A model generated the notes under the pieces. That model did no database searches, was not told the DNA's origin, and saw only the letters and a program-made list of their open reading frames with translations. Shown in pieces: positions 38,835 through 46,740 of a stretch of DNA of 64,000 nt. The position numbers and the translations under genes were made by a program. The stretch lies in assembly GCA_900074745.1 (NCBI GenBank), contig LT598467.1, positions 1,054,001 to 1,118,000 on the forward strand, given 5' to 3'. How positions within the stretch are numbered: position 1 is the stretch's first letter; the number at the start of each line of letters is the position of its first letter. The DNA is from Lachancea mirantina (Eukaryota > Ascomycota > Saccharomycetes > Saccharomycetales > Saccharomycetaceae).

Positions 38835-40715
38835 TTACAAAGCGAAGGCGACAAGGCCTAGAACCAGCGCGGAGAAGCCGCCCTTGAGGGCGTTGGCACC
38901 CGCAGAGTAAGTAGAGACGGTAACGGCACCGGAGCCAGCGGTGGTGCTGGCAGAGAGGGTGGTGGCGGCGGAACCAGCGGAGGCTGCTGGGGAGGCGGCT
39001 GGGGGGGCGGAGCCCGCTGGGCCGGCTGGAGCGCCACTGCCGGCTGGCGAAGCAGAGCCCGCTGGAGAAGCGGGGGAGGCGGAGCCGGCTGGGCCCGCTG
39101 GGCCCGCTGGCGAGCCAGTGCCCGCTGGGGAAGCAGCGCCCGCTGGAGCAGCTGGCGAGCCAGTACCCGCTGGCGAAGCAGTGCCCGCCGGGCCGGCAGG
39201 GGAAGCTGGAGAGCCAGTGCCAGCTGGGCCCGCTGGGCCCGCTGGAGAGGCGGTGCCCTGTGGAGCAGCAGTGGCAGCGCCACTGGCGCTGCCCGTCTTG
39301 GTCTCAGCAGACAAGGGGCAGTAGGTGGTGTACACGGTAAAGATATTGCTCTCGACTTCAGTGACAACCACGGAAGCGACCGCAGTGCTGCCAGACTGCA
39401 CGCGAGTGTGAGCCTCGGTGGTCAAGGGGCAGTATGTGGTGTACTGAGTGACGACGCCGTTCTTGGTGACTGTGGCGGTCGAGACGGCGACCGCGGTGGT
39501 TGGGTGGGCACATTCGGTGCAGGTGGTGATGACGGTGGTGGACAAAGCGGTGGTTGTGGTGGTGGTGGCGGAGCTGGAGGCGGAGGCGGAAGCGGAGGTG
39601 CCAGTGCCGGAAGCGGAAGCGGATCCCGTCGCGGAAGCGGAAGCAGAGCCGGAAGCGGATCCCGTCGCGGATCCGCTAGCGGACCCCGTCGCAGACCCCG
39701 TCGCGGACCCAGCTCCCGAGCTGGAGTCCGAGTAGATGCTCGTCGTAGGCGTCATGATGGTGCCCGTGAAAGAAGCCGGGTACACGTACGCAGTAATCGC
39801 CTCGTGCACGTCTCTGGCGCGCAGGTTCGTTCCGTCTGGGAACGCCAGGTTGACCGAGGACGTGTAGTAGTCCTGGGTCGTGGAGATCTCCGCCGAGTAG
39901 ATGAAACGCACGCCCACGACGCCCGCTGGAAGCGCGCCCGTGAAGGTGGCAAACACCTGGGCGGCGCTCGAGGAGTCCGCGAAGCCAGAGCCCGCGTACG
40001 CGGTCGCCGCGCCGTCGTTGAAAGCGTCAGCGGCCAAGTAGAACGCCTGCACGGAGCCCGAGAACGCGTAGCCGGCCTGCGCGGGCGCGGACAGGGTCAC
40101 GCGCGACGAGTAGACCTCGGCAGGCACGTCGACCTCGAAGCTGATGGTGTTGCCGGAGATCGTTCCGTACGAGGAAGCCGCCGTCGTGGGCCGCGCCTCG
40201 TAGTCGACCGCAGACGTGAACGAGCCCGAGCTGGACCCGAACGTGTACGTCACCGCGCCGGGCGCGGTGATGGCGTCCTTGGCGGCCTGTGTCAGCTCGC
40301 CTGGGAACGCGACGACGGCCTGGCCGTTGGAGGGCGTCGTGGTCACGTGGACGGAGAAGTTGTTGCCGCCGTTGCTGGTCACGGAGCCGTAGTCCAGCGA
40401 GAACGGCGTGGCCGGGAACCCGGTGAACGCGTCTGGCACGGTGAACCACGCCTCGCCGGTCGACGCCGCGTCGAGGCTGACCTCGAACAGGAAGTCGCCG
40501 TTCTTGCCGTACGCGACGTTGCTGCCGGAAGCGGCGCTCAGGATGTCGAATCCCGAGAACGACAGCGGCGCCGACGACGCAGACGGCGCCGCAGACGACG
40601 AAGACGACGCCGTGGCGGGCGCGGTCGCGGACGACGACGAGTTGGTGTACGCGGCCGAGGCACGTGACGCGAGCGCGGCAAGCGCGACAGCGGTGAGCTG
40701 CGAGATTTGCACCAT
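38835..40715 (-). CDS. GPI-anchored cell-wall mannoprotein, adhesin-like, with Pro-Ala-Gly repeats
   Basis: This is a secreted wall protein of 626 aa. A signal peptide (about residues 1-21, ending SRASA) is followed by a Ser/Ala-rich spacer. Residues ~50-320 form an apparently beta-rich globular part in two halves, with FEVSLDAASTGEAWFTVP in the first and FEVDVPAEVYSSRVTLSAP in the second. Then come (S/T)GSA repeats and a Thr tract. Two copies of a YTTYCPL motif, common in yeast wall proteins, follow. A Pro-Ala-Gly-rich tract with many PAG triplets spans about 486-577. The hydrophobic C-terminus (FSALVLGLVAFAL) follows a small-residue stretch, as for GPI attachment. The globular part recalls agglutinin/ALS-type adhesins in layout, but I do not recognise an orthologue. 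No counterpart lies at this place in S. cerevisiae. The DNA is very GC-rich. Confidence 0.88.
   Translation of the reverse strand: MVQISQLTAVALAALASRASAAYTNSSSSATAPATASSSSSAAPSASSAPLSFSGFDILSAASGSNVAYGKNGDFLFEVSLDAASTGEAWFTVPDAFTGFPATPFSLDYGSVTSNGGNNFSVHVTTTPSNGQAVVAFPGELTQAAKDAITAPGAVTYTFGSSSGSFTSAVDYEARPTTAASSYGTISGNTISFEVDVPAEVYSSRVTLSAPAQAGYAFSGSVQAFYLAADAFNDGAATAYAGSGFADSSSAAQVFATFTGALPAGVVGVRFIYSAEISTTQDYYTSSVNLAFPDGTNLRARDVHEAITAYVYPASFTGTIMTPTTSIYSDSSSGAGSATGSATGSASGSATGSASGSASASATGSASASGTGTSASASASSSATTTTTTALSTTVITTCTECAHPTTAVAVSTATVTKNGVVTQYTTYCPLTTEAHTRVQSGSTAVASVVVTEVESNIFTVYTTYCPLSAETKTGSASGAATAAPQGTASPAGPAGPAGTGSPASPAGPAGTASPAGTGSPAAPAGAASPAGTGSPAGPAGPAGSASPASPAGSASPAGSGAPAGPAGSAPPAASPAASAGSAATTLSASTTAGSGAVTVSTYSAGANALKGGFSALVLGLVAFAL
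40250..40270. repeat. Perfect hairpin in wall-protein coding sequence (10-bp arms, 1-nt gap)
   Basis: tcaccgcgcc (40250-40259) and ggcgcggtga (40261-40270) are exact reverse complements separated by one base. It lies within the codons for ITAPGAV. Confidence 0.9.
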
Positions 40716-40814
40716 ATTTAAGCGGGAAGCGAGAGTAGGAGTGAGCGAGTGGTGCGGTGCGATGCTGGGTTGGCGCGAGGGGACGTGCTGGGCCTACGGG
40801 TCGTGGCCGGGCGC

Positions 40815-40855
40815 CTTATATACGCACTCGCACAAGCGTCGCTTGTGCGAGTGCG
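40815..40855 (-). promoter_or_regulatory. Wall-protein promoter: TATA box abutting a perfect 15-bp-arm hairpin
   Basis: TATATAAG on the minus strand (40815-40822) lies 100 bp upstream of the wall-protein ATG. Directly upstream is a perfect inverted repeat, arms 40823-40837 (cgcactcgcacaagc) and 40841-40855, loop gtc. The hairpin begins at the base adjoining the TATA box. Confidence 0.85.
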
Positions 40856-41115
40856 AAATGCGAGAACCGTTGCCCTTGTACGATTCGCGATCCGCGGGCC
40901 ACCGAACGGGATTTACACGCGCCCAGCGCGGCGCGCGAATCCCGCTTACGTCAGCGGCGACGCGCGCTGCGCACAGCCGTTTTGGGGATCTGCAGGGGCT
41001 TGTTTACGTTGCCCAATGCGGCCAGCCGTGGCGGGTCGCACGCGTCCAAACGCCGAATGCGGTAACGCGGCCGCGGTGCATGGGCGGTTGCTCGGCGCCA
41101 CCGGAGGCAACCAAA

Positions 41116-41133
41116 CGCCGACGCGCGTCGGCG
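41116..41133. repeat. Perfect 18-bp GC palindrome
   Basis: cgccgacgcgcgtcggcg is its own reverse complement. It lies in the GC-rich intergenic island upstream of the wall-protein gene. Confidence 0.9.
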
Positions 41134-41227
41134 CGCAGGGTGCTGTTTTTTTCGCGTCAGGACCCGCTGCAAGATTGCGGCGGGCCGGGGGCCCGGCTGC
41201 GTACCCGAGGATCTCGGGCCGTGGTGG

Positions 41228-41273
41228 CTGGGTGGCTGCGCGCAGCCGCGCGCAGCCGCGCGCAGCCACCCAG
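41228..41273. repeat. Inverted repeat (16-bp arms) built around three 10-bp direct repeats
   Basis: The arms ctgggtggctgcgcgc (41228-41243) and its exact complement (41258-41273) flank a 14-nt spacer. The centre is three exact copies of gcgcgcagcc (41238-41267). It could extrude as a long GC stem. Confidence 0.9.
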
Positions 41274-41700
41274 CGCGTCCCTTTCCCCGAAACGGTATAG
41301 CGCCGTTGCCCGTGGGAACCGCGCGGGTGTCAGGGTCGCGCCCCGGAGCCACATCTCGGCGTTATTGTTTTTCCGCCTTCCCTCGGTCGCCACCGCTGCG
41401 CACGCGAAAACGTCGTTTGTAAGCGCGGCCTTTGTTCGAGCTGTGGCTGTAGCTGTCGGGGTTTCCGGGTAACCCCGAGAATCGTGCCGAGCGGCGTGCC
41501 CAGAAAAGTGAGTAGCTGATGAGTGCATGTCATACGGCCTCTGCGCGGCCTCGGCGGTTTTGCGATGAGGGACGAGCGCGTCACGGGCGCCGGCGTCGCC
41601 TGCCTCGGCCCGAGGTCTTCCTCGGTGCCTTTCCCGGCGGATCGCCCAAAGCGAGGGTGGAGCCGGGGGACAACGTGACTGTCTTGTAGGATTTATGTAA

Positions 41701-42011
41701 TGTATTGAGGTTTACCCGTCGGTTGTCGAAGGTTCTTTGGCTGTTCACTCAACAGGTTCATGGTTGGTCTAGAAAAGTGGGCATTGCGTATTTAAGTCTC
41801 TCCGCGTCTGTTAGCGTCTTCTTCTATGCGATTCTCGTGGCACACATCCAACTTCGGAATCCGCTACGTTCTCCAAGATTGACGGTGAGTCGTCATTCGG
41901 CTCCTGTGACTCCATCATGGTCGTGAACGACCCGTTCACTTTTCTAATTCTATTCCGTCATCGCGATCACGTGACGATGCAATTGATATCACTTCTTCGG
42001 TATCTTCTGTA
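41701..42011 (+). mobile_element. Degenerate LTR-like repeat, copy 1
   Basis: This is the most diverged of the long copies. It shares the 5' start (TGTATTGAGG), the TGACGGTGAGTC region and the CCGTCAT-GATCACGTGACG core with copies 2-4. It is an old solo-LTR-like fossil of Ty type. Confidence 0.45.
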
Positions 42012-42215
42012 AGTGATGAACTTTCTTGTTGAACCCGTGTTTCGACAGCACGAGTTCCTTATCCAGAATCAGACCTGGTTGTCCTAGTACATGTCGCTCT
42101 TTCTTTCCCCGCAGCGGTATTCCTATTTTGGGGAGTTTATCGATTATGGTTTTTTCCGTACCTATCAGTATTCTGTTTGATTTCTTACACTCCATTGCCA
42201 ATCCAAGTGTATCTA

Positions 42216-42645
42216 TTGAGGTTTATCGTTGTCGGTGGTTGATAGGTTTCTGAACTGTTCATTTAACTCGTTCATAATTGATCTAAATAATAGAGCTGTT
42301 AAGGAATGAGTACCTGTATCTCTCTGTAGTTATCTTGAAGATATGGCCACTGTATGACTGATCAAAACTCCCCCTTTTACACAATTTCGTAACACTGCTC
42401 TAACTTTAGAACCCCTTACTTTCTTCAAACTAGACGGTGAATTCTCATCATACGTCATTCATCATACCACATATAATCTGATCACGATGTTCTGAAGATT
42501 CTAGAACTGCCAATGGACCTGTTTTGGCTTCCAGTTCTTCCACAGAATGCCAACCATCTGTCCATCTCTCCAATTTTATTCTGTCATATCGATCACGTGA
42601 TGATGCAATTGGACGGTATCATCTTCTCGCCAGCTCCTTCTAACA
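42216..42645 (+). mobile_element. LTR-like repeat, copy 2
   Basis: About 430 bp, colinear with copy 3 throughout and in the same orientation. It contains the shared CTGTCATATCGATCACGTG core and ends in CTAACA. It looks like a solo LTR of a Ty-type element. No coding part and no convincing target-site duplication is visible, so it is probably old. Confidence 0.6.
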
Positions 42646-42717
42646 AAAGAAGTGCACGAGGTATCATGGACGTCGCATCATATGTGTTGACTAGTCTCAT
42701 CCATGACTATTTGCATC

Positions 42718-43269
42718 CTAGACTTTTTCTGAATCTGCGTCACCAAAATCAAGCTCTGAACCCCACTTTTTGCAATTCCATAAATACCAAGCGGATATTG
42801 GTATTGAATATGCAAAAGAGAGTGTGATAATTGCGGTGCAAATCGGATTATAGCGCTCATCAGTCAAATCTGATATGCAATATACAAACCCAACGTCCGT
42901 CAGCATCACGGTAAAAATGAAATATTTTCGACGTAGGCGGCGGAGATACTCTTCCTTCTTTTCCGGGCATGTAATGGCGGAACATGCCACATCCCCATGA
43001 TAATGTACAAACCCTTGGTAAAATCTCAAGCTGTAGTCCACGCGATAGGATATTATAAGGAATGGGAGCACAGCTGACAGCACAAGTCCTATAATCTCAT
43101 CACCTAAAAGACCCATTATGATTTTGTTTGGAATTTTTTGGTTGTCAAGCTCTGGATGATGATGATAAGGGCATTCTTGACTTTCGTTTTTAAATATGCT
43201 CAATCGCAAGGTGAAACTTCTGGCATAAAAAAGGTTGCAAATATCAAACATACCAATAACAGCTAGCAT
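42718..43269 (-). CDS. Orphan multi-pass membrane protein between two repeat copies
   Basis: Starting at the ATG at 43269 (MLAVIGMFDICNLF), the protein has 183 residues. The frame is open only 14 codons further upstream, without another ATG. Four hydrophobic segments are visible: MLAVIGMFDICNLFYA, a long one around IGLVLSAVLPFLII, YFIFTVMLTDVGFVYCI and the last around TLSFAYSIPISAWYLW. The soluble loops include a His/Pro patch (CPYHHHPELD) and a basic EEYLRRLRRKY. I do not recognise the family. It is bracketed by LTR-like copies 2 and 3 in direct orientation. It may be a fast-evolving or truncated gene; a short first exon cannot be excluded (TTTTTGCAG lies just before the ATG). Confidence 0.55.
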   Translation of the reverse strand: MLAVIGMFDICNLFYARSFTLRLSIFKNESQECPYHHHPELDNQKIPNKIIMGLLGDEIIGLVLSAVLPFLIISYRVDYSLRFYQGFVHYHGDVACSAITCPEKKEEYLRRLRRKYFIFTVMLTDVGFVYCISDLTDERYNPICTAIITLSFAYSIPISAWYLWNCKKWGSELDFGDADSEKV

Positions 43270-43336
43270 TATCCCTGCAAAAATATTTGAATAGCACAGC
43301 ACTGGGTATGCCTAGTTGCTAATGTGTTTTTTATTT

Positions 43337-43768
43337 TGTTGAGGTTTATCGTTGTCGGTAGTTGACACATTTCTGAACTACTCATTTAATTCGTTCATAG
43401 TTGATCTGAATAATAAAGCTGATAAGGTGTTGACTACTTATAGCTCTCCGTGATTATCTTGAAGATATGTTCACTGTATGACTGATCAAAACGCCTCCCT
43501 TATACAATTTCTGTAATATTGTTCCCAATTTGGAATCCGTTACTTTCTTCAATCTAGACGGTAAATTCTCATCATACGTCATTTATCATACCACATACGA
43601 TCTGATCACGATGTTCTGATGATTTTAGAACTGTCAATGGACCTGTTTTAGCTTCCAGCTCTTTCACGGAATGCCAACCGTCTGTTCAATCCTCTAATTT
43701 ATTCTGTCATATCAATCACGTGATGATACAATTGAACGATATCATCTTCTCGCCAGCTCCTTCCAACA
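43337..43768 (+). mobile_element. LTR-like repeat, copy 3, with TGTTG...CAACA ends
   Basis: This is the best-preserved end structure: it starts TGTTGAGG and ends CCAACA, giving the 5-bp terminal inverted repeat typical of Ty1/copia-type yeast LTRs. Its length is 432 bp. The same orientation and order of blocks appear in copies 2 and 4. The flanking bases do not form a clear target duplication, so age or rearrangement is likely. Confidence 0.65.
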
Positions 43769-44205
43769 CTTTTTCTCTTCGACATTTCGGATTTTCTTCA
43801 CTTATGAAATCTCAGTTGTCTCTTCCGTGATCGTAACTTCTCCATTTTCTTCTTGAACCTCAATTGTGTCGTTCGCATTATCACAATTTCAACTCCCGCG
43901 GTCTCAACCACGACGTACGCATTACTGTTACTTCGAAACCAAGATCGTGGGAGAATACGCTATTGTAGGAACGAGAGAGCTTTGGGTCATATCGGAAAGT
44001 TAGAGTATCATGTGACCACGGTGACTGATCCAGATCAGTTGAAACTGAACCGACGGTACATGCTAATTTAGCGGGAGGCCACAGCGAAGGCCATGGCGTC
44101 GTAGACCGCTTATCACATTGAGAGTGGCCGATGGATTACGTGTGATGACACTTACCGTCCACTTTAGCGGAAATGGCGGGTTCTGAAGCTGGGACAGTTT
44201 TACTA

Positions 44206-44633
44206 TTGAGGTATGTCGTTGTCGGTGGCTCGTAGATTTCTGAACTGCTCATTTAATTCGCTCATAATTGATCTAACTAATAAAGCTGATAAGGTGTTGA
44301 CCACTTATATCTCTCCGTGGCTATCTTACAACCATGACCACTTACAATCCTGTTCATATCAGCTCCCTTATACAATCTCTGTAACAGTGTTCCAATTTTG
44401 GAATCCGTTCCTGTCTCTAATATTCACGGTGAGTCATCATTACGACACCTATTATGTCACTCTTACAGTGGTGACGAAGTATGATGCCATCATGACCATC
44501 ACGAGAATCACTTGGCTCCTATGACCTCATCTTGATCAAGAACCGTCCGTTAATTCTTCCGATTTATTCTGTCATATCGATCACGTGATGATGCAATTGG
44601 ACGATACCATCTTCTCGCCAGCTCCTTCCAACA
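44206..44633 (+). mobile_element. LTR-like repeat, copy 4
   Basis: This copy is 428 bp. The first and last thirds match copies 2 and 3 (ATTGAGG start, GATCACGTGATGATGCAATTGG core, CTTCCAACA end), while the middle differs. This suggests a mosaic of two related copies. Confidence 0.55.
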
Positions 44634-44639
44634 GCTCCA

Positions 44640-44820
44640 ACGGTGAATTCTCAACATGCGTCGTTCATCATACCACATATGATCTGATTACGGTGTTTTG
44701 AAGATTCTAGAACTCTCGATGCATCTGTTTTAGCTTCTGGTTCTTTCGCGGAACACGAACCGAACCTTCTGTCCATTTCTCTAATGTTCTTCTGTCGTGC
44801 TGGTCACGCGACTACTCGCA
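44640..44820 (+). mobile_element. LTR-like repeat, partial copy 5
   Basis: This is a 3'-half fragment (GGTGAATTCTCA through the CTGTCGT-GGTCACG core) abutting copy 4 in the same orientation. It is an old fragment. Confidence 0.45.
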
Positions 44821-44894
44821 GAGCTACCCCAGTCTGCGTTCTAGACCCCGGCTCCGTCGGAGCCCTTGCGACTTCTATTTTTAACCGCGCTTAG

Positions 44895-44921
44895 ACACCC
44901 ACACACCCTCGCCACTCCCCT
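44895..44921 (+). promoter_or_regulatory. Rap1-type site and stress element upstream of HSP12
   Basis: ACACCCACACACC (44895-44907) fits the Rap1 consensus ACACCCRYACAYM. CCCCT (44917-44921) is a Msn2/4 stress response element. Both lie ~480-500 bp upstream of HSP12. Only one exact STRE is seen, fewer than at the S. cerevisiae gene. Confidence 0.45.
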
Positions 44922-45223
44922 ATTGCGGTCCCGGCTCCGATCTCGGTCCCTCTCTCCCCCCACGCCCAATTCTTTGCTTTCATAACCTTGCTTCCTCCGC
45001 TGCCTTCTACGCGCCTCCTCCGCCTCCCTTCCCCAGAAAACCCTAACCACCCTAAACGCAAACCCACACTTCCAGCGCAAACCGCCAGCGCAAACCGCTG
45101 ACGCGGATTCCGTACTCCGCCAGCAAAAACAAGTCTACATACCCCAACTACAGAGCAATAATTCACCCAAAGCAAGACAATACGATTATGAAACGGATCC
45201 TCGACACCACATCCCGATCCGAA

Positions 45224-45254
45224 CTATAAAAGGACGCGCTTTGGCGCGTCCTTT
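45224..45254 (+). promoter_or_regulatory. HSP12 TATA box fused to a perfect hairpin
   Basis: CTATAAAAGG (45224-45233) overlaps the left arm of an exact inverted repeat: aaaggacgcgc (45229-45239), loop tttg, gcgcgtccttt (45244-45254). It lies 144 bp before the ATG, so it probably sits in the core promoter, not the mRNA. Confidence 0.85.
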
Positions 45255-45397
45255 CCTACTCTCTCTAGTTCTTGCCTCTTCCCCCAGCACACAGTTCTCT
45301 TTCCAATTGTTTGAGCCTTTCTTAGTCTAAGAATCTCAAACCTTCAGTCACAGAACTAGCATAGCAACCCAACACCACACCTTAAACCTCCCACATC

Positions 45398-45712
45398 ATG
45401 TCCGACGCCGGCAGAAAGGATTTTTCCGACAAATTCCAAGAGAAGATTAAGCCAGACTCCGAAAAGGGATACCTAGAAAAGGGCAAGGAGTTCGTCACCG
45501 ACAAGGCTGACAAAGCCGCCGGAGCCGTACAACCTGAAGAGAAGAAGGGTGTCTTCCAAGGCATTTCCGACTCCGCCCAAAAGGGTAAGGACGAAGCTTC
45601 TGGACCAACCTTGAGCGAACAGGCTGGCGAGTACGTGGACGCGGCCAAGGCCAAGTTGAACGACGCTGCTGAATACATCAGCTCTTCTGTCCACGGCGGT
45701 GAAAAGAAATGA
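45398..45712 (+). CDS. HSP12: Small heat-shock/membrane-stress protein Hsp12
   Basis: Hsp12 (104 aa; yeast 109) is a hydrophilic stress protein, disordered in solution and helical on membranes, which stabilises the plasma membrane during heat, osmotic or stationary-phase stress. The conserved start MSDAGRKDFSDKFQEKIKPDS is present. It is followed by amphipathic Lys/Glu/Ala-rich repeats (VTDKADKAAG, GISDSAQKGKDEA) and the EYISSSVHGGEKK tail. The leader before the ATG is C/A-rich. Perfect hairpins flank the gene on both sides. It heads the YFL014-007 block. Confidence 0.98.
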   Translation: MSDAGRKDFSDKFQEKIKPDSEKGYLEKGKEFVTDKADKAAGAVQPEEKKGVFQGISDSAQKGKDEASGPTLSEQAGEYVDAAKAKLNDAAEYISSSVHGGEKK

Positions 45713-45722
45713 GCGCGCAACG

Positions 45723-45755
45723 GCGTGCGCTCTGAGCGGCGCTCAGAGCGCACGC
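45723..45755. repeat. Perfect hairpin just after HSP12 stop (15-bp arms, 3-nt loop)
   Basis: gcgtgcgctctgagc (45723-45737), loop ggc, and its exact complement (45741-45755) start 11 bp after the HSP12 stop codon. A smaller stem, gttgc-ttt-gcaac, follows at 45757-45769. In the mRNA these would form a very stable 3'-UTR structure; a termination or stability role is inference. Confidence 0.93.
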
Positions 45756-45851
45756 AGTTGCTTTGCAACAGCTAGCATTTATATTTTTTATATTATGATC
45801 ACGAAAACGCAGTGTAGGATGTAACAATTGATTGCAAACTTAGTGACGCGA

Positions 45852-46706
45852 ATGGGACTTGAGCGGGACCCACACACCGCGCCGTCTGCCGCGACATCGT
45901 CTCGTCGTTCCGAGCTTGTCGCTAAACGACGCCAACTCCGGGATCGGTGTCTGGAATTGGAGATCGCGCTGGAGGTCGCAAAGAACGGCAGCGGCGATCG
46001 GGAAGCCGACGCCGGCGCCGGGTTCGCCCCGGACGAGCCGCTCCGTCCAGTGCGCATCGACGGCGCCACGCCGCTGGCCGTCGAACTGGAGCACAAGATC
46101 GATCCGCTCCCGCTGTTGAATGCACGCGAGCGGGCTGAGCGCCTGAAGTGGTTCCTGCCCAACGTGCGCGTTTTACACGCACATACCCACAACGGCCGCA
46201 CCGTGGCGTCCCTGGAATTCGGTACCACCGACGCATTTCAGCTCGATTTCGAGCTGTGCGCAGCTCCTCTGGAGCTGCGCGTTACTCACCTTTCCACGCC
46301 TGTGCGACTCGCGCTGGGTCCCTTGGTGACGAGCAGCGTCGCGTGTGGCAACGTCGCGCGGCTGTTGCTCGGTTGCTACGAGTTTCAGCGTCTTTGTGGC
46401 CGCAGGCACCGCATCCTGCGTGCCTTGCAGCGTGCCTTCGCCGCGTGGGGCGCGGCGTTAAGCGGGCCCGCGCGGCTGTCCGTAGCCGCCGCGCGTGGAA
46501 CTGTGTGCATTCGATACGAGTTGCGGTTTCCGCCGGGCTCTGCGCTGCCAATCTCCGAGATCACAGTGTCCGTGCACGTGACCGCGAAGGTCGTGGGCAA
46601 TCTCCAGGGCATCGCGCAAGCCCAAGGCATCGCAGACGCGCTCATGCGCGAGTACGGCGTCGAGCATGGGCTCGAAGCGTTCGTGCGCGCGGTCATCACT
46701 GCGTGA
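45852..46706 (+). CDS. CTF19: Kinetochore COMA subunit Ctf19
   Basis: This is an inner-kinetochore protein (284 aa; yeast 369; CENP-P family) of the Ctf19-Okp1-Mcm21-Ame1 complex. The start is the ATG at 45852 (MGLERDPHTAP); the upstream frame begins only with TTG. An N-terminal coiled coil (RSELVAKRRQLRDRCLELEIALEV) precedes the RWD-type region. Similarity to yeast Ctf19 is recognisable in IDPLPLLNARER, LSTPVRLA and the C-terminal ALMREYGVEHGLEAF, where yeast has LIKEYGVKTGLKEI. Overall divergence is high and the DNA is extremely GC-rich. The gene is shorter mainly in the N-terminus. In S. cerevisiae it is YPL018W, not in the HSP12-IES1 interval. Two perfect hairpins lie in its coding sequence. 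Confidence 0.85.
   Translation: MGLERDPHTAPSAATSSRRSELVAKRRQLRDRCLELEIALEVAKNGSGDREADAGAGFAPDEPLRPVRIDGATPLAVELEHKIDPLPLLNARERAERLKWFLPNVRVLHAHTHNGRTVASLEFGTTDAFQLDFELCAAPLELRVTHLSTPVRLALGPLVTSSVACGNVARLLLGCYEFQRLCGRRHRILRALQRAFAAWGAALSGPARLSVAAARGTVCIRYELRFPPGSALPISEITVSVHVTAKVVGNLQGIAQAQGIADALMREYGVEHGLEAFVRAVITA
46239..46280. repeat. Two adjacent perfect hairpins in CTF19 coding sequence
   Basis: The first is cagctcga-tt-tcgagctg (46239-46256). The second is gcgcagctcc-tct-ggagctgcgc (46258-46280). As in LTV1, two hairpins stand side by side, one base apart. Confidence 0.9.
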
Positions 46707-46740
46707 ACTCCGTAACGGCATTGCTCGTATTTATCATCAC

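Larger units (their letters stand above)
40716..42717. other. Accessory intergenic region, GC-rich then LTR-like
   Basis: In this 2-kb stretch the first ~900 bp are very GC-rich and dense in inverted repeats (40823-40855, 41116-41133, 41228-41273). Overlapping ORFs there are compositional. From about 41700 the base composition turns AT-rich and two copies of the 430-bp LTR-like repeat follow. Between them (42012-42215) is only a 68-codon minus-strand ORF of unknown meaning. Confidence 0.6.
43270..45397. other. Intergenic region with repeats and the HSP12 promoter
   Basis: This 2.1-kb region holds LTR-like copies 3-5. A 437-bp spacer (43769-44205) shows no gene. A pyrimidine-rich, GC-rich segment (44860-45130) leads into the HSP12 promoter. 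Twin copies of the word CCAGCGCAAACCG lie near 45077-45102. Confidence 0.55.

Noticed and set aside
39408-40667. 419-codon plus-strand ORF opposite the wall-protein gene
   Set aside because: It is an Arg/Gly-rich antisense shadow of a repetitive GC-rich gene.
41989-42195. 68-codon minus-strand ORF between LTR-like copies 1 and 2
   Set aside because: Too short and without a recognised family. It lies in a repeat region and may be a fossil fragment, but nothing supports a gene.
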